Of a stretch of DNA of 64,000 bases, positions 11,421 to 22,591 are shown piece by piece. Position numbers and translations under genes: made by a program. Every line of letters starts with the position of its first letter. Within the stretch, counting starts at the first letter, position 1. Source of the stretch: Magnolia sinica. Taxonomy: Eukaryota > Streptophyta > Magnoliopsida > Magnoliales > Magnoliaceae. The notes under the pieces are model-generated. The model did not search any database. It was not told where the DNA came from and saw nothing but the letters and a program-made list of their open reading frames with translations. Location: NCBI RefSeq assembly GCF_029962835.1, contig NC_080584.1, positions 78,582,862 to 78,646,861 of the forward strand, read 5' to 3'.

Positions 11421-14400
11421 TGTAACGCCCCAAGTTTTCAGGACCCGAGTATACGACCTGTTTCCCAAAAACTTGAGTGTTAACTTATAAAGAGCCAAAG
11501 TCCACATTTTTTCTTTCATCAGAGTAAGTAGATGAGCGTAGTATGGACAAATCAGACATAAAGGAACAATTTCATTTACATTTGGAATATACAAGAAACT
11601 ACCCATAATGACTTATACAAACCAATGTCCCCATTCTTACAATACAAAATGAAATAATATTACATGTGACATAAAGTAAATTACAACAATATTGGGATGT
11701 GAAATCCTGTAGCAACCTTGTGAACAACATCGGCTTACTCTACACCTGCATCAACTGTTATGGTTTGATAGCGTCAATGGCTATCGCAGTGAGGAGCACC
11801 CTCTAAGATTGCACACTCATCATTCATAATCCAATACAGCTCGCAAGTTATGAATATATTAAATAGGGCATTTCATAATCATGATCATATTAAGAAAATT
11901 AAACCAATCAACAGAATTTCATCATAAGCAAAATATAATGGTAATCAAAATACAAGGAAACATGTCCAGATAACCAAACAATCAACCATACGACTTTTTA
12001 TTACACCCGAGAATTGCACTTGTACGTGAACTCCGCAAGATGGTTAGAAAATTGATAAGCGAACTTCAGCTCTACTCGAAAATCATGGTATAAGTGAAAT
12101 CCATGAGGTGAATAGAAAATTAACCTTCAAACCTCTTCTTCATCCGGAATTCATGTCGTACGTGAACCCCGCAAGATGGCTAGAAAATTGATAAGCGAAC
12201 TTTAACTCCACCCAAAAATTATGGTATGACTAAACACCATAGATGAAGAGACAAACAACATACAAACCCTAGATCACCCGAAAATCATATTGTACGTGAA
12301 CATCGTAAGATGGCTAGAAAATCGATAAGCGAACTTCAGCTCCACTCGGAAATTATGATACGACTGAATACCGTAAGATGGTTAGGAAACCAACATACAA
12401 ACATCCACTTCACTTGAAAATCATATCGTACGTGAACTCCACAAGATGGCTAGAAAATCGATAAGCGAACTTCAGCTCCACCCGAAAATCATGGTACGAC
12501 TAAACTCCGCAAGATGAAGAGAGAACCAACATGGGAACTCCGATGTTATTCGAAAATCATATGAACTCCATAAGATGGCTAGAAAATCGACAAGTGAACT
12601 TCAGCTTCACCCGGAAATCATAACGAACTCCGCATAATGACCCGAAAATCAACAAGGTATGCAATTATAATCAATGAGCCACAGAATGGTGTCAATGTCC
12701 CATCAAAGCCACAGAGGGCAAATAAATGATCCAAGCCTCGTAAGGTAAATGTGCGGTCTGAGCCATATAAGGCAGATGTGCGATCTAAGCCACGTAAGCC
12801 AAATGTGGACCGCATGGTAGTAAGATCACGACAAGTTCCATTCAATCCATCAAATGATCACAAATGACACTCATACAATTAACTAACATGTGTACAACTA
12901 AAGAAAACATGCTATCACCAATCATTTATGATTACTAAAATTAAAACGATATGTTCATTAACTAACACGAGAATTAAGTGCGCAACAAATTAACATATTC
13001 ATATGATAAGATAAATATTTCATTGAGGGGAATCAAAGCATCACATTTGTTTAGATTAATGAATTTAAGTGGGAAGCTCAAAAGGTGAGTCCTCACCTTA
13101 CATATCAAGTCGCCCATTAGTGTCGCTAGGGAACGTAGGTGCGATTAGAATCAAATCCTACCATACATTGTAAAATTTTACGGTTAGAACCAAGCTTAAC
13201 ACACTATTTATGGTTTAAAGTCCCAACCTAAGATCTAGATCAATATAACCTAGGGCTTGGATTACTTAGGTTTCAGGGTTTCATCCTAGGATTTAATTCT
13301 AGGAGTTGTACTACGACGTATGTGTGGTTTAAGCACAATGTAATAATATGGTTAATTGTTAATGATATGGTTAATATTTGTGGCCCTGGTAACAGTAAGT
13401 ATTACAATGGGAACAAAGTAGTGTAATATATTATTAGAGATAATATTTTTAGAGGGTGGATACTTTGCTAATATCATTAATGTTAATGTAATAATTATAA
13501 AGTATTTATTAACATGAGTATTATAATTATCATTAGCCAATGTAGCAATAGTAACTGTTGTGATGACACCATTTAGTAAAATCCACTATCCATAATAAAC
13601 ATTTACGAGTGATTAATAAAATACTACCACTTAATGCTTGCAAGTCTGTTCATAATAACTAGTCTTAGTATAACGAATCTACTAATGTCTAATATCTAAT
13701 AGTTATAGTTTTATTTATAATAACTAACACTAGAGTAGTTATCTTGCTAATGACTAATCATATTATATAAGTACAATGACTATAGTAACCCTAATGAAGA
13801 TAAGAAAGTAGACAATTTGCTAATCCGACTATCAATGGTCCTAGAAGTTTAGATGACTGGGACCCCTGTTTTATGATGTTAGAACGTTAAATATTATTAT
13901 TAGAATAATTTCAATATTTATGTTTATTATTATTATTATTGTTACTATTATCATTAATATTGGATTTAAATTGGTAGGGCCTCATTTTGAGGTGGTCATG
14001 TAGAAATGTGGGTCGCAAAAGGATTTAATTAAAATCCTTAATAGTTGATTTCACGTCTTTGAAATCCTATGGTCTATTGGCCCATATAAATCAAATGGTT
14101 GGATTAACCCTGATCCAACTATCAATGGTCCTAGGAGTTTCTAAATCATGTGACCACTTGGTGGATTCCATCTAATGATATGTTATGGGCTTAATGGGCG
14201 GATCAGATCTTCTTCTTGATTGGTGAAAGTGTAACATGGGTGTGAAGGACACGACGAACAGTGGATCTCATGTCTTTGATCTCTAACTTACTTCATATGA
14301 TTTATTTATACTAAATAGGCATACACTAAAATATCCTCACGATCAGGGTTCTAAAAATAGGATTTTTATTTATTTACTTATTTATTTAAGCACAGGGTTA

Positions 14401-14662
14401 GTGAAATCTTGCTACGATAGCCAAATGGACAAAGATATCAAATCTTATTATTGCATCATGAGTTTTCATAATCCAAAATCGGATATTTGAAGGGCCATTA
14501 GGGATCCAAGATAGATTGAACTTAGCTTAGAGGTCTAGTTGTCATAGTCAAAGTCAACGGTTGAGATATATTGAGGGCGATTGCTCAAGTAAGCTAGGTT
14601 GGCGCTCATACTAAGTTAGGTTATACAGTAACACCTGAGTACAGAAAGTACGGGGTGTTACA
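11421..14662. mobile_element. Solo LTR with TGTAACGCCCC ends, nested in another solo LTR
   Basis: A 3242-base insert bounded by TGTAACGCCCC and GGGGTGTTACA. These ends are near-perfect inverted copies of each other (10 of 11), and a perfect 5-base duplication, aaggt, flanks them (11416-11420, 14663-14667). There is no internal LTR pair, PBS or coding domain, so this is a solo LTR. The terminal signature is of the kind seen in Tekay/Del-type Ty3/gypsy LTRs; family membership is inferred. It carries an internal ~135-base tandem repeat. Confidence 0.8.
12001..12640. repeat. ~135-base tandem repeat inside the solo LTR
   Basis: The phrase gtacgtgaactccgcaagat recurs at about 12022, 12158, 12292 and 12428, a period of 134-136 bases. 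Each unit also carries 'gctagaaaatcgataagcga' and 'cttcagctcca'. The array has about 4.5 diverged units. A shorter 'taaggcagatgtgcg' repeat follows at 12690-12810. Confidence 0.85.
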
Positions 14663-15956
14663 AAGGTGGTCCCCATCAGCTGGATGGATGGTTTGGACGT
14701 AAAATATACATCAAGGTGGGTCCCACCCACATGTGTCATACGTGTGGGGTGGGCCCACGTCCATGACAATGGACGGCCTGGGATATAAAATACATCATGG
14801 TTGCCCACACTACTGACGTCAATGATCAGCAGATGCGGCTGCTGGGATCCACCGTTTGGATGGATGGTGTGGATGCAAAATACATCTAACATGGTGGGGT
14901 CCCATTGCACGGACGGTGTAGATAAAACCATGAATCATGGTGGGCCCTGCATGCTATAGGTGAACGGCCTGCGCGAAACACATGCATCATGGTGGCTTGG
15001 TACCGTCCAAGCAAGTCCAGCACCATCCAGATGGTCTAGATGGTGTGGATGAAACAAATACATTATAATGTGGCCCTACAACATCATCCAAGCCGGTCCA
15101 ACAGATGGATGGCTGGATGCACACACACATTGAGGTGGGTCCTCACGACTGTACGGCGCGGATCAAGTGGGCCACACCCATTATCATCTTCACCATAAAA
15201 GAAAAAGGGGGAGAGAGAAAGAGAGAGAACGGTGAAAATAGGAGGGTCCTTGCCACTATGGGCCCCTTCCAGATACAAAACATACATCAAGATGGGTCTC
15301 ACCATATGTAGGCCCTTACATCACAAAATTATAACATAAAATCACCCACCTCAAGATCTATTCTTCCTTCTTCCACCAACAGGTTTTATAGCTCCAAAAA
15401 ATGCATTTCAATGGTTGAGATGAAGCTTGGAGGGTGGGATTGGTGGTAGGAAGGTGGGTCACACTAGCTTCTCTCTCTCCTTAGAAGCCATGGACGGTTG
15501 CTTGGGAGGAATGAGAGAGAAATGAAAGAGAGAGAGGTTGTAAGGAGTGAGAGGGATGGGTGATGGAGTGATGGGTGATGTGTACTTCGACATGTAAGGG
15601 ATGGGCTGCTTTAACTTTGGGGTTGCTTGGGGATGGGGTGTTGTACTTGACATGTGAGGTGATTGATGGGATATTTCTCTTAGGTTTAGCAAAGCATGGC
15701 ATTTTTCTCGAACTGAACACGGGCCCACATCGCCTGGCCTGGGTATCGCCTCTGCACGTAATACGTGACGTCGGAATTACGGCAACGGCACGGTCGCTAG
15801 GGTACAAGTTTCGAGTCGAGCCGACTCAGAATCACTAGATGCGACATAGGATTGCGGGAAAATACTGATTTCATGTCGAGGGTTACCGAAATTCGACCGG
15901 GAGGACCGCTGAAGCGTATGGAATGGTACGTGCTAGGATATGGGTCTTACAGAATT

Positions 15957-18363
15957 TAACTAACTAAAATTTATGAAATTTAAAAGTGGGAAACTAGGGT
16001 GCCAAGGATTCACTTATAGAGATCAGGGAGATCTATACTTGATTCACGAACACAACTAGAATCAGAGTCCTATCTTCATCCAGTTGGAAGATATTTTATT
16101 AAAAACCAATCTAAGCCTCCTTTGATCCAGTTTTCAAGAGATGAGAGGTATGAGAATTCAAATTGATTTCATCACAAAACCATGCCCATGAGACAAAGCA
16201 AATAATAGAACTTTAACCAATCCACATCCAATCTATGGAATTTATGAACATTAGGAAGGGTTCCGTCATCCAACCATGCCCATGAGACGATGGCGAACAA
16301 CAGGGCTCCCATGTTCACAATCCCTATAATGTAAAGAACATATCCAAAGATATCGCAGATCCATTGTAATTTAAGTCACAATAAACCATTAAAAATTACG
16401 AATATTCCTCATAATCAAACTATAATCAAAGTCAATTTAGTAAAGCATAAATCAAAGGCATAGAACCAAACCCATCACACTACAAGCTTCACCTCTTAGC
16501 CCTAGCTAAGAGGTTTAGCTAATCACGGACATGATCAACTAAACACCCTTAAAATATCAAAAGAAGAAAAGCTAAAGGAAAAAAGAAGAAGGAGAAGAAA
16601 ACTCCTAGCCAGCTGACGCTCTCTCTCTCTCTCTCCCTCTCTCTCCCCTCTTCCTTTGCTCCACGCTCCCAAGGTGCCTTCACGGCTGCTCAAGATGGTC
16701 CCAAAGCTCTCTCTCACATCTCCTTTTATAGCAATAGGGTTGTGGAATGGTTGGTGTCAGTGGAGTCGGTGGTATGTGTAAACTTACGCAACAAGAGGCA
16801 GTGCATGCGTAGCCTTTATGCATCCCCTTTGCGTACATAGTGAAAACCCCAAGAACGCCAATCTCCTAACGTTCTTCCTTCCCAAAAGGCTAATGTCCCT
16901 TTGGACGGTTTTGTAGGGCCTACATGATGGACGGTCCAGATATTCATGCAGAGCCATCCGTGGTGGCCCACCTGGATCGTCAGATCCGTTCGTAAAATTG
17001 GGCTCGTGCACGTCTCCTGTGTTGATGATTTGTGGGGCCCATGATCAGGATTCTATGAGAAATCCAGTCCGTCCATTGGATGCGACTTGAAAAACCAGTC
17101 GGGGATGTCATGGTGCAACTCAGATTCAGTGTGGCCCACGAGAGTTTCTTTCTTGTTGTCCATCCTGCGTCTGAATGGTTAGAAACCATTCTTACTATTT
17201 CCTTGGAAGATCCTCCTCTAGGACTTGGTCAGACGACCCTTTAGAGTCTAATGGATGGTCTAAATCAATCATGTAGATCGAGATCGTGGCCCACAAAACC
17301 CATCCGCAGACGCCCTGTTTTCGTATTCGCAACAGAATTTTGAATTCAAAAAGGAGTGTGTGGTCAGTGTGCTTTGACCGATCTTTGTTGATTCAGTGTG
17401 GTCCATTTGCAGTAATCGTTTAGTGGATTTGTGCCCTTTGTTGAAATCGTCGGGTCATATTAGGCCATAGGCCAAAATGTGGAGTGGATCAAAGTTTTGG
17501 ATGGACCACACGATCAGTCAGGGTGTCGAGTGGTGCTCACCGCTTAAAATTCCTACTTTCACTTACGTTGGATTGTTCAAATTGCATGGGGTCCACTTGT
17601 GATGTTTTCTCGAGGAATCCACTCCGTCTATCCGGTTTGTTACTGTAATTTAGGGCATGAGGTAAAAAATGAAATGATTCCAGTAATTATGTGGGTCATA
17701 CTACCCGATCAAGCACCATGAACATTCACCGTTGACACTTAGTTAAAATTCTCATGCAACAGTGCCATGCACATGATATCACTTATTTACGATTCTACCG
17801 TTTATGTTGTCCAAACTTCCACTGTCCATAACTCGTGACTGCACTGTGCAAATGAGACAAAATTTCAGTAGTACTTGTTATTTTTCACGCTCTTTCTAAT
17901 GCCTAAGTTTGAGCCTTGGTCGTTTATGGATTACTAAGATGCTCTTTAATGGCTAGTGCCCTCTGATCTCCTAGTTGGGCCACTTCTATAAAGATCCAAT
18001 GGCTGAAATTCGACGTATACGGTTAATTTAGGGTCCTTAAGCCAGATATAAAGTTTTGAGCCGAACGAATGGTGAGAGCCCTGTGATTTTGCATTCTGGA
18101 AGACTTTCAAGCCCGTTTAAACCCAATCACTTGATCTTCTTGGATCTTTAACGTGTAAATTCCTCGATCTTGGTCCCCTGGGATCTGTCCCTTGCCTTGG
18201 TGATTTTAGGGCGTTAAATCTATGCTTTTAATTCCCTTTTCAGTCCAAGTTCTTTAAATTCACCTTACAACAAAATTGCAATTAAAATAGGACGTTTAAC
18301 ATTATCATGTTCATAAAATCAGGTAATAATTGGGGTCTAATATGCAATATTTGATGCTTAACA
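15957..18363 (-). repeat. 5' LTR of the minus-strand element, remainder
   Basis: This continues the LTR broken at 8322 and matches 2169-4595 throughout. It includes the hairpin (16492-16513), TATA box (16722-16732) and terminal ...cttaaca at 18363. Small deletions and many substitutions relative to the partner LTR show its age. Confidence 0.88.
16722..16732 (-). promoter_or_regulatory. LTR TATA box (5' LTR copy)
   Basis: GCTATAAAAGG on the minus strand, identical to the copy at 2948-2958. As the 5' LTR it would be the promoter used, but the solo LTR at 8323-15951 now separates it from the element body. Confidence 0.55.
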
Positions 18364-18403
18364 GTGGAGCACCAAATTAATGGTGGGGATCAATTTCCAT
18401 TGT

Positions 18404-18886
18404 TAGAGATAAATGGTCCTATCGGGGAATCTATGGGACCCACTATGATCTACGTGTTTAATCTAGACAGTCCATTGAGTTTGACAAATAATTTTAGGGC
18501 ATGAGCCTAATAATGAAGCAGATAAAATTCTTAAGTGGACCACACCATAAAAAATAATGAGGATTGAATGCCTACCATTGTAAAACTCTCAGGAGTCATA
18601 AAAGTTTTGGATTAAGCTGATATTTATGTTTTCCCTTCATCCAGGTCTATGTGACCTTATGAACCAGTTGGATCGAAGATAAACATCACGGTGGGCCCTA
18701 AGAAGGTTTCAATTGTGAGGGTGATTGTCACCGCTACTTTGTGTGGTGTGCTCCACTTGAGCCTTCGATATGCCTCCTTTTTGGGCTCATGCCTTAAAAC
18801 GATGTTTCAAAATGGATGGATAACATGGATAAAATACATTATCACGAGGGACCCCATAGAGCCCCTAATATGACCATTTGTCTCTA
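18404..18886. mobile_element. Foldback (long inverted-repeat) element
   Basis: The left arm starts tagagataaatggtc and its mirror, gaccatttgtctcta, ends at 18886. Inverted similarity continues inward for roughly 120 bases on each side (for example 'ttttagggcatgagcc' against 'ggctcatgccttaaaa'). There is no coding capacity. The TAG start suggests an hAT-type MITE, but I could not find a clean 8-base target duplication. Related arms occur inside the hAT-like element at 61803-63132. Confidence 0.6.
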
Positions 18887-19167
18887 GTTGGGTCTTAGTG
18901 GGGTTATTAAATGACATTACTATGGGGCTGTTAAGTTTTTTTTTTTTTTTTTTCAAAACGTGAAATTCATTTCATATGTGGGAAAATTACAGGGACTGTA
19001 CTTCGGGAAGCCCCAAGGGAACCAAAATATAACTCTTGGGGTAACCTATCGTAAAAGAACCTATACATGATCCACCTCCTTTATGACACCCAACCCGACT
19101 TTATCTAACACCACCAAACCACGGATCTCATGGGGGAGGTCCTTCGTGGCATGGAAAGCATATTACT

Positions 19168-19584
19168 CTAGTTCTTGCTACTTAGCCGGGCTGGGCCATC
19201 TACTAGCCAGTTCCCTTCTCTCATTATGTGGGTGTAGCGAAAAGAACCCCTTGAATTGAGGGAAGTGATACGAGCCACCCAATGAAACCACTTCCATCCC
19301 ATCTGAGAAACTTGGTTGAGCATGTCCACCACCATTTTAGAGTCAGACTCAACAATAACCTTCCAAAGCTTATTGCTAGCACAGATGGAGAGGCCCTCGT
19401 AAACCACTAAGAACTCTGTATTGTTATTGGTACTTAAACCGTAACTATGGGAGAAAGCAAAAACCAAATCGCCATCTTCCCTTTTGCATATGATGCCCCC
19501 ACCTGACATCACAGGGTTATACAGGACTGAACCATCAACATTCAGCTTGACCCAACCACGATCTGACCTTCTCCAAACCACCAC
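19168..19584 (-). pseudogene. LINE ORF2 RNase H domain, catalytic residues kept
   Basis: An open frame of 138 codons covers a complete type 1 RNase H: NVDGS (Asp17), NNTEF (Glu57), VESDSK (Asp81) and WLVDGPAR (Asp129), so the full DEDD set is present. In plant L1 elements this domain follows RT and probably helps remove RNA from the RNA-DNA hybrid during integration. The copy lacks its RT and cannot be mobile. It is the best-preserved RNase H of the series in the window. Confidence 0.8.
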
Positions 19585-19918
19585 CTCAGCTTTCTTAGGG
19601 GTCAGGGGAGCCTCAAGTATGTGGAGATTCCTAAGTTGGAGACGGGCGATCCAGGATGAGGGATTGGTCTAAGCTTGAGTGCCCCCTTTGCATGCCCTTC
19701 CCAACCACCAGTTAGTACGTGTGATCACATCCCCAATGCATAATTTCTTATTGTCAAATCTAGAGGAGTTACACACCTTCCAAATTTCCCAAAGCAGGAA
19801 AATGGGAGTTAGAGTATGGACCTGGACAAGGTGAGCACTCGGGGGTGTGGCCCCCCACCATTAGGCCAATATAACCTGTGGGGAGCTGTAGTCTGCGAGG
19901 GATATGCCGAAGATGCTG

Positions 19919-20112
19919 CTAAAGTGCCACCACACCACCGTGGAAAGATGGCCCGAAACAAACAAATGCCCCTAGCGATTCACTTCCTAATTGTTGGACG
20001 TTAGTTGGGCAGTAATCACAGCGAGATGCCAGTGAGACGCCCTTCTTCTGGATTCTTTCATCAGCGGGAATCGGACCCGCAAGGAGCCTCCAAATGAAAC
20101 AAGGAGCCTCCA
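19919..20112 (-). pseudogene. LINE ORF2 zinc-binding region (zf-RVT), fragment
   Basis: The minus-strand frame contains WRLLAGPIPADERIQKKG followed by LASRCDYC. This is the pattern of the zinc-binding domain found after RT in plant LINE and LINE-derived proteins. The 5' truncation of the insertion cuts it. The connecting stretch to the RNase H is not in one frame. Confidence 0.7.
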
Positions 20113-20879
20113 AATGGGGTTGTTAAGTCGCATTGTTATGAAACAAGGAAAATAACTTCATTGATTATACAAATGCATATATCTTTGAGTATAACAAATT
20201 ATAAAAATTATAAAAATTGCTTTGATTGCTTCTAATCCATGAATTATAATATAGAAGACAACAACTTCAATTTACAAAAACCGACATCTTTGATTTGTGT
20301 TGAGGGCCAAATATTGCATATCAGACCCAGTTGTTACCTAGATTTACAAACATAGTATTGTTTAACGGCCTGATTTAATCATGTTTGTGATGCAAGTGTA
20401 TTCACGAGCTTGGACTGGAAAAGGGTACTAAAAGCATGGATTTAACGCTCTGATGACACCCAAGGCAAGGGACGGACTCCAGGAGACGAAGATCGATGGA
20501 ATTATGCATCAAGGATCTGAGGAAAGCAGGCCATTCACGTTAAAGAGGCCCGAAATTGATGAAAAATGCAAGATCACATAGTTCTTGCCATCTGATTGGC
20601 TCAAAACTTCATACATGGCCTGAGGACCATAAATTAACCGTACATATCAAATTTCAGCCCTCGAATCACTATGAAAGTACCCCAACTGACAGATCAGCCC
20701 ATAAACCGTTGATTCTGGGCCCACCTGATATCTGGAACTGTCTCAACTTTGGTCTCGACGGTTTAAATAAGATGGGAAAATGAATGGATGGATCAGATTG
20801 TTGAAACACATCACAGTGGGGCCCGTATGTGATGTGTGTGTGCACAGCACACATAGACCCGAGCCGCACCGAGCCAACA

Positions 20880-20908
20880 GACGCGGGTCAGCAGCGCTGA
20901 CCCGCGTC
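20880..20908. repeat. 29-base palindrome in the 5' LTR
   Basis: Arms GACGCGGGTCAGC and GCTGACCCGCGTC flank the 3-base loop AGC, a perfect 13-base stem. In the 3' LTR the matching place (about 30639-30660) lacks 8 bases, so the palindrome is broken there. Confidence 0.9.
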
Positions 20909-21563
20909 TCCTTCCCAAACACGGCAGCAGCCGTTTCGCGCTGCGTAACGGACGGACGACGTCCGTTTTGCGGACGGTAGTGGGCCCCACAGTGTAATTT
21001 TTTGGATGATCCAAGCCATCCATCGTGTAGAGGGCCTCAAATACTATAAACCCTTGCTAAAATTTTACACCCAAGCGTGCACATGTGCATGATACAGAGG
21101 CCACAAGCAGGCACTCCTGCAACGTTCAAAATGAATTTTGGCATGATTTCTTCTTTGGGCCTCATGAATGGACGTTCAAAACCACCCATTCTTGACCGAA
21201 ATTTCATCCTGAATCCAATGGACGGGGTGGATTTCTCTGAAAATACCTCTGTGGGGCCCACCGAACACGTCAGCGCCTCTACGTACGCCTTACGCGCGTT
21301 CGGGGAATCCGGGATTTGCGGGAGGTAGTGGGTCACGATCATTAACATTTTGAGTGATCCAGACCGTCTAATGTGTCTACAGGGAGGCCAATATCCTAGC
21401 CAAGATTTCAGAATTGTCAGGTAGGTCGATATCACGCTGCAAATTCTCTCCAAACGCAAGTCGTTTTGCGCTTTTGCTGCGCATACGAACTCAGCTGCGT
21501 AAGAGTTCCGCATCCTATTCCCTTTGGGACTCCACAGAGCTGCTGGCATGGGAGCTTTCCATC

Positions 21564-21573
21564 TTTATAAAGG
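21564..21573 (+). promoter_or_regulatory. Putative LTR TATA box
   Basis: TTTATAAAGG is placed like the TATA box of the related element at 2948-2958, upstream of GA-rich sequence and the hairpin. The 3' LTR has TTTACAAAGG at the same site, so only the 5' LTR keeps the consensus. Confidence 0.45.
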
Positions 21574-21895
21574 AAAAACGGAGAGAGAAAGGGAGGAGGA
21601 GGAAGTGGAGAGGCTTGGTTAGAGAGAAACCGTGGCTGCTGGACATAGGCTGGACGTCAGGGAGAAAGAGAAGCAGTGTGAAGGTTTGCTGCTGGCAGCG
21701 TGAGGATGCCAGCAGGGAGAAAAGGAGGAACGGTCTTTGGCAGTTACGGCTTGAACGGGAAGGAAGGTGACAGGAGCTCTGGAACGTGGGAGGCAGCGTG
21801 TAAGGCTGGGTTTTCCCTCTCTTTCCTTTTTGTTCTTTTCTTTTCCTTTTTATTTTTATTTTGTTGTTTAATCAGCCCATCCATGTGTGGCTAAT

Positions 21896-21917
21896 CCTCT
21901 TAGCTAGGGCTAAGAGG
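21896..21917. repeat. Conserved LTR hairpin
   Basis: CCTCTTAGC-TAGG-GCTAAGAGG, identical in the 3' LTR (31648-31669) and present in both LTRs of the minus-strand element in the other orientation. Its survival in an old, otherwise diverged copy suggests selection in the family, perhaps on the RNA. Confidence 0.8.
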
Positions 21918-22127
21918 TGAAGCCTGTAGCGAGATGGGAGACACTATTTCCTGCTTTTCATTTAAATTTATGAACTGAACTTGGTTTTGAGTTGATTATT
22001 AAAAGAATATTTACTCAGTCTTTAATGGTCTGTTGTGACTAAAATTACAATGGGTTTGCAATGGCTTTGAATATCTCTTTTTCTCTTTTGATGTTTATGA
22101 CGTCAGGAGGCCCTGTTGTTCACCATC

Positions 22128-22242
22128 GTCTCCTGGGCATGGTTGGATGATAGTACTCTTCCTAACTTTCATGTACTTTCGATTGGTTGGCAATTAGTTT
22201 AATCCTGTTATTTGCTTTGTCTCCTGGGCATGGTAGGATGAT
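22128..22242 (+). repeat. Doubled 'gtctcctgggcatggt' motif in U5
   Basis: Two copies about 90 bases apart, gtctcctgggcatggttgga at 22128 and gtctcctgggcatggtagga at 22219. The same pair occurs in the 3' LTR and, inverted, in the minus-strand element (around 2394 and 2486). Its function is unknown. Confidence 0.7.
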
Positions 22243-22573
22243 GGAATCCATTCTAATTCATATACCTTTCATCCCTTGAAAACCAGATCAAGTAAGTTCA
22301 GTTTGAATCCTTGATGCAAGCATAAGATCTCCCTGATCTCTACAAGTGGATCCTCTGAATCCCTAGTTTCCTTCCTCTGAATTCCTTAAAGTTTTAGATA
22401 ATTATTCCACAATTATTTCTTAAATTCTATTTTGTTTAGATCGCATCTTAGTCTAGTTCTAGTTCTACTTGGTTTCAGATAACGTACAAGTATCAGTCCC
22501 TGTGGATTCGACCTCGGTCTTACCGAGTTTATTACTACATCACAACCCTACACTTGGGGAGTGAACAAGTTTT

Positions 22574-22591
22574 TGGCACCGTTGCCGGGGA
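22574..22591 (+). other. Primer-binding site
   Basis: TGGCACCGTTGCCGGGGA begins six bases after the 5' LTR. It is the Athila/Tat-type site, and is matched at 16 of 18 bases by the site at 8136-8153 of the non-autonomous element. Confidence 0.85.

Larger units (their letters stand above)
8323..15951. mobile_element. Solo LTR (Tekay/Del-like ends) inserted in an LTR
   Basis: The insert starts TGTCACGTCTCAAACTC and ends GGGTCTTACA, with the 5-base duplication gaatt on each side (8318-8322, 15952-15956). The ends read TG...CA, as for an LTR. No second copy of either end, PBS, PPT or coding region was found inside, so I read it as a solo LTR. It is about 4.4 kb long once the 3.2-kb nested insert (11421-14662) is set aside. 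TGTCAC/TGTAAC-type starts are common in Tekay/Del chromovirus LTRs, but that assignment is an inference, and so is its orientation. Minisatellite-like tracts at 9.9-10.9 kb account for part of its length. Confidence 0.75.
2006..18363 (-). mobile_element. Non-autonomous Athila-like LTR retrotransposon, minus strand, with nested insertions
   Basis: Two LTRs in the same (minus) orientation bound this element: 2006-4595, and 8160-8322 plus 15957-18363. The second is split by a 7.6-kb insertion. Outer flanks are gtggg (2001-2005) and gtgga (18364-18368), a 4/5 match to a target duplication. A PBS lies at 8136-8153 and a PPT-like tract at 4596-4612, both in the order expected for the minus strand. 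The internal region is only about 3.5 kb and shows no gag zinc knuckle, RT or integrase. Instead it carries one long frame riddled with stops (6033-7553). By eye the LTRs differ by roughly 7-13% in sampled stretches, so the insertion is much older than the element at 20298-32319, with which it shares termini and untranslated regions. Confidence 0.85.
18936..20112 (-). mobile_element. 5'-truncated LINE (L1) copy with target duplication
   Basis: The poly(A) tail appears as the T run at 18936-18953. The 3' untranslated region, RNase H (19168-19584) and part of the RT C-terminal zinc region (to 20112) follow on the minus strand. The flanks atggggctgttaag (18922-18935) and atggggttgttaag (20113-20126) match at 13 of 14 bases, as expected for target-primed reverse transcription. 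Near the 5' end 'aaggagcctccaaatg' is doubled. Confidence 0.85.
20298..22567 (+). repeat. 5' LTR of the Athila-like element
   Basis: 2270 bases, TGTTGAGGG...GTGAACA. It holds a 29-base near-palindrome (20880-20908), a TATA-like box (21564-21573), purine-rich tracts after it, the conserved hairpin (21896-21917) and the doubled 'gtctcctgggcatggt' motif (22128 and 22219). Open frames here also appear in the 3' LTR and are not genes. Confidence 0.95.

Noticed and set aside
15459..15838. Overlapping open frames of about 90-108 codons on both strands
   Set aside because: They lie inside the solo LTR in GA/CT-rich sequence, with no domain and mutual overlap.
18364..18403. 8- or 9-base target duplication for the foldback element at 18404-18886
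   Set aside because: The bases flanking both ends (tccattgt and gttgggtc) do not match, so no duplication is claimed.
20556..21770. Open frames in the 5' LTR that recur at 30315-31522
   Set aside because: Their duplication follows from the LTR pair; LTRs of this family are not known to encode proteins, and the frames carry no motif.
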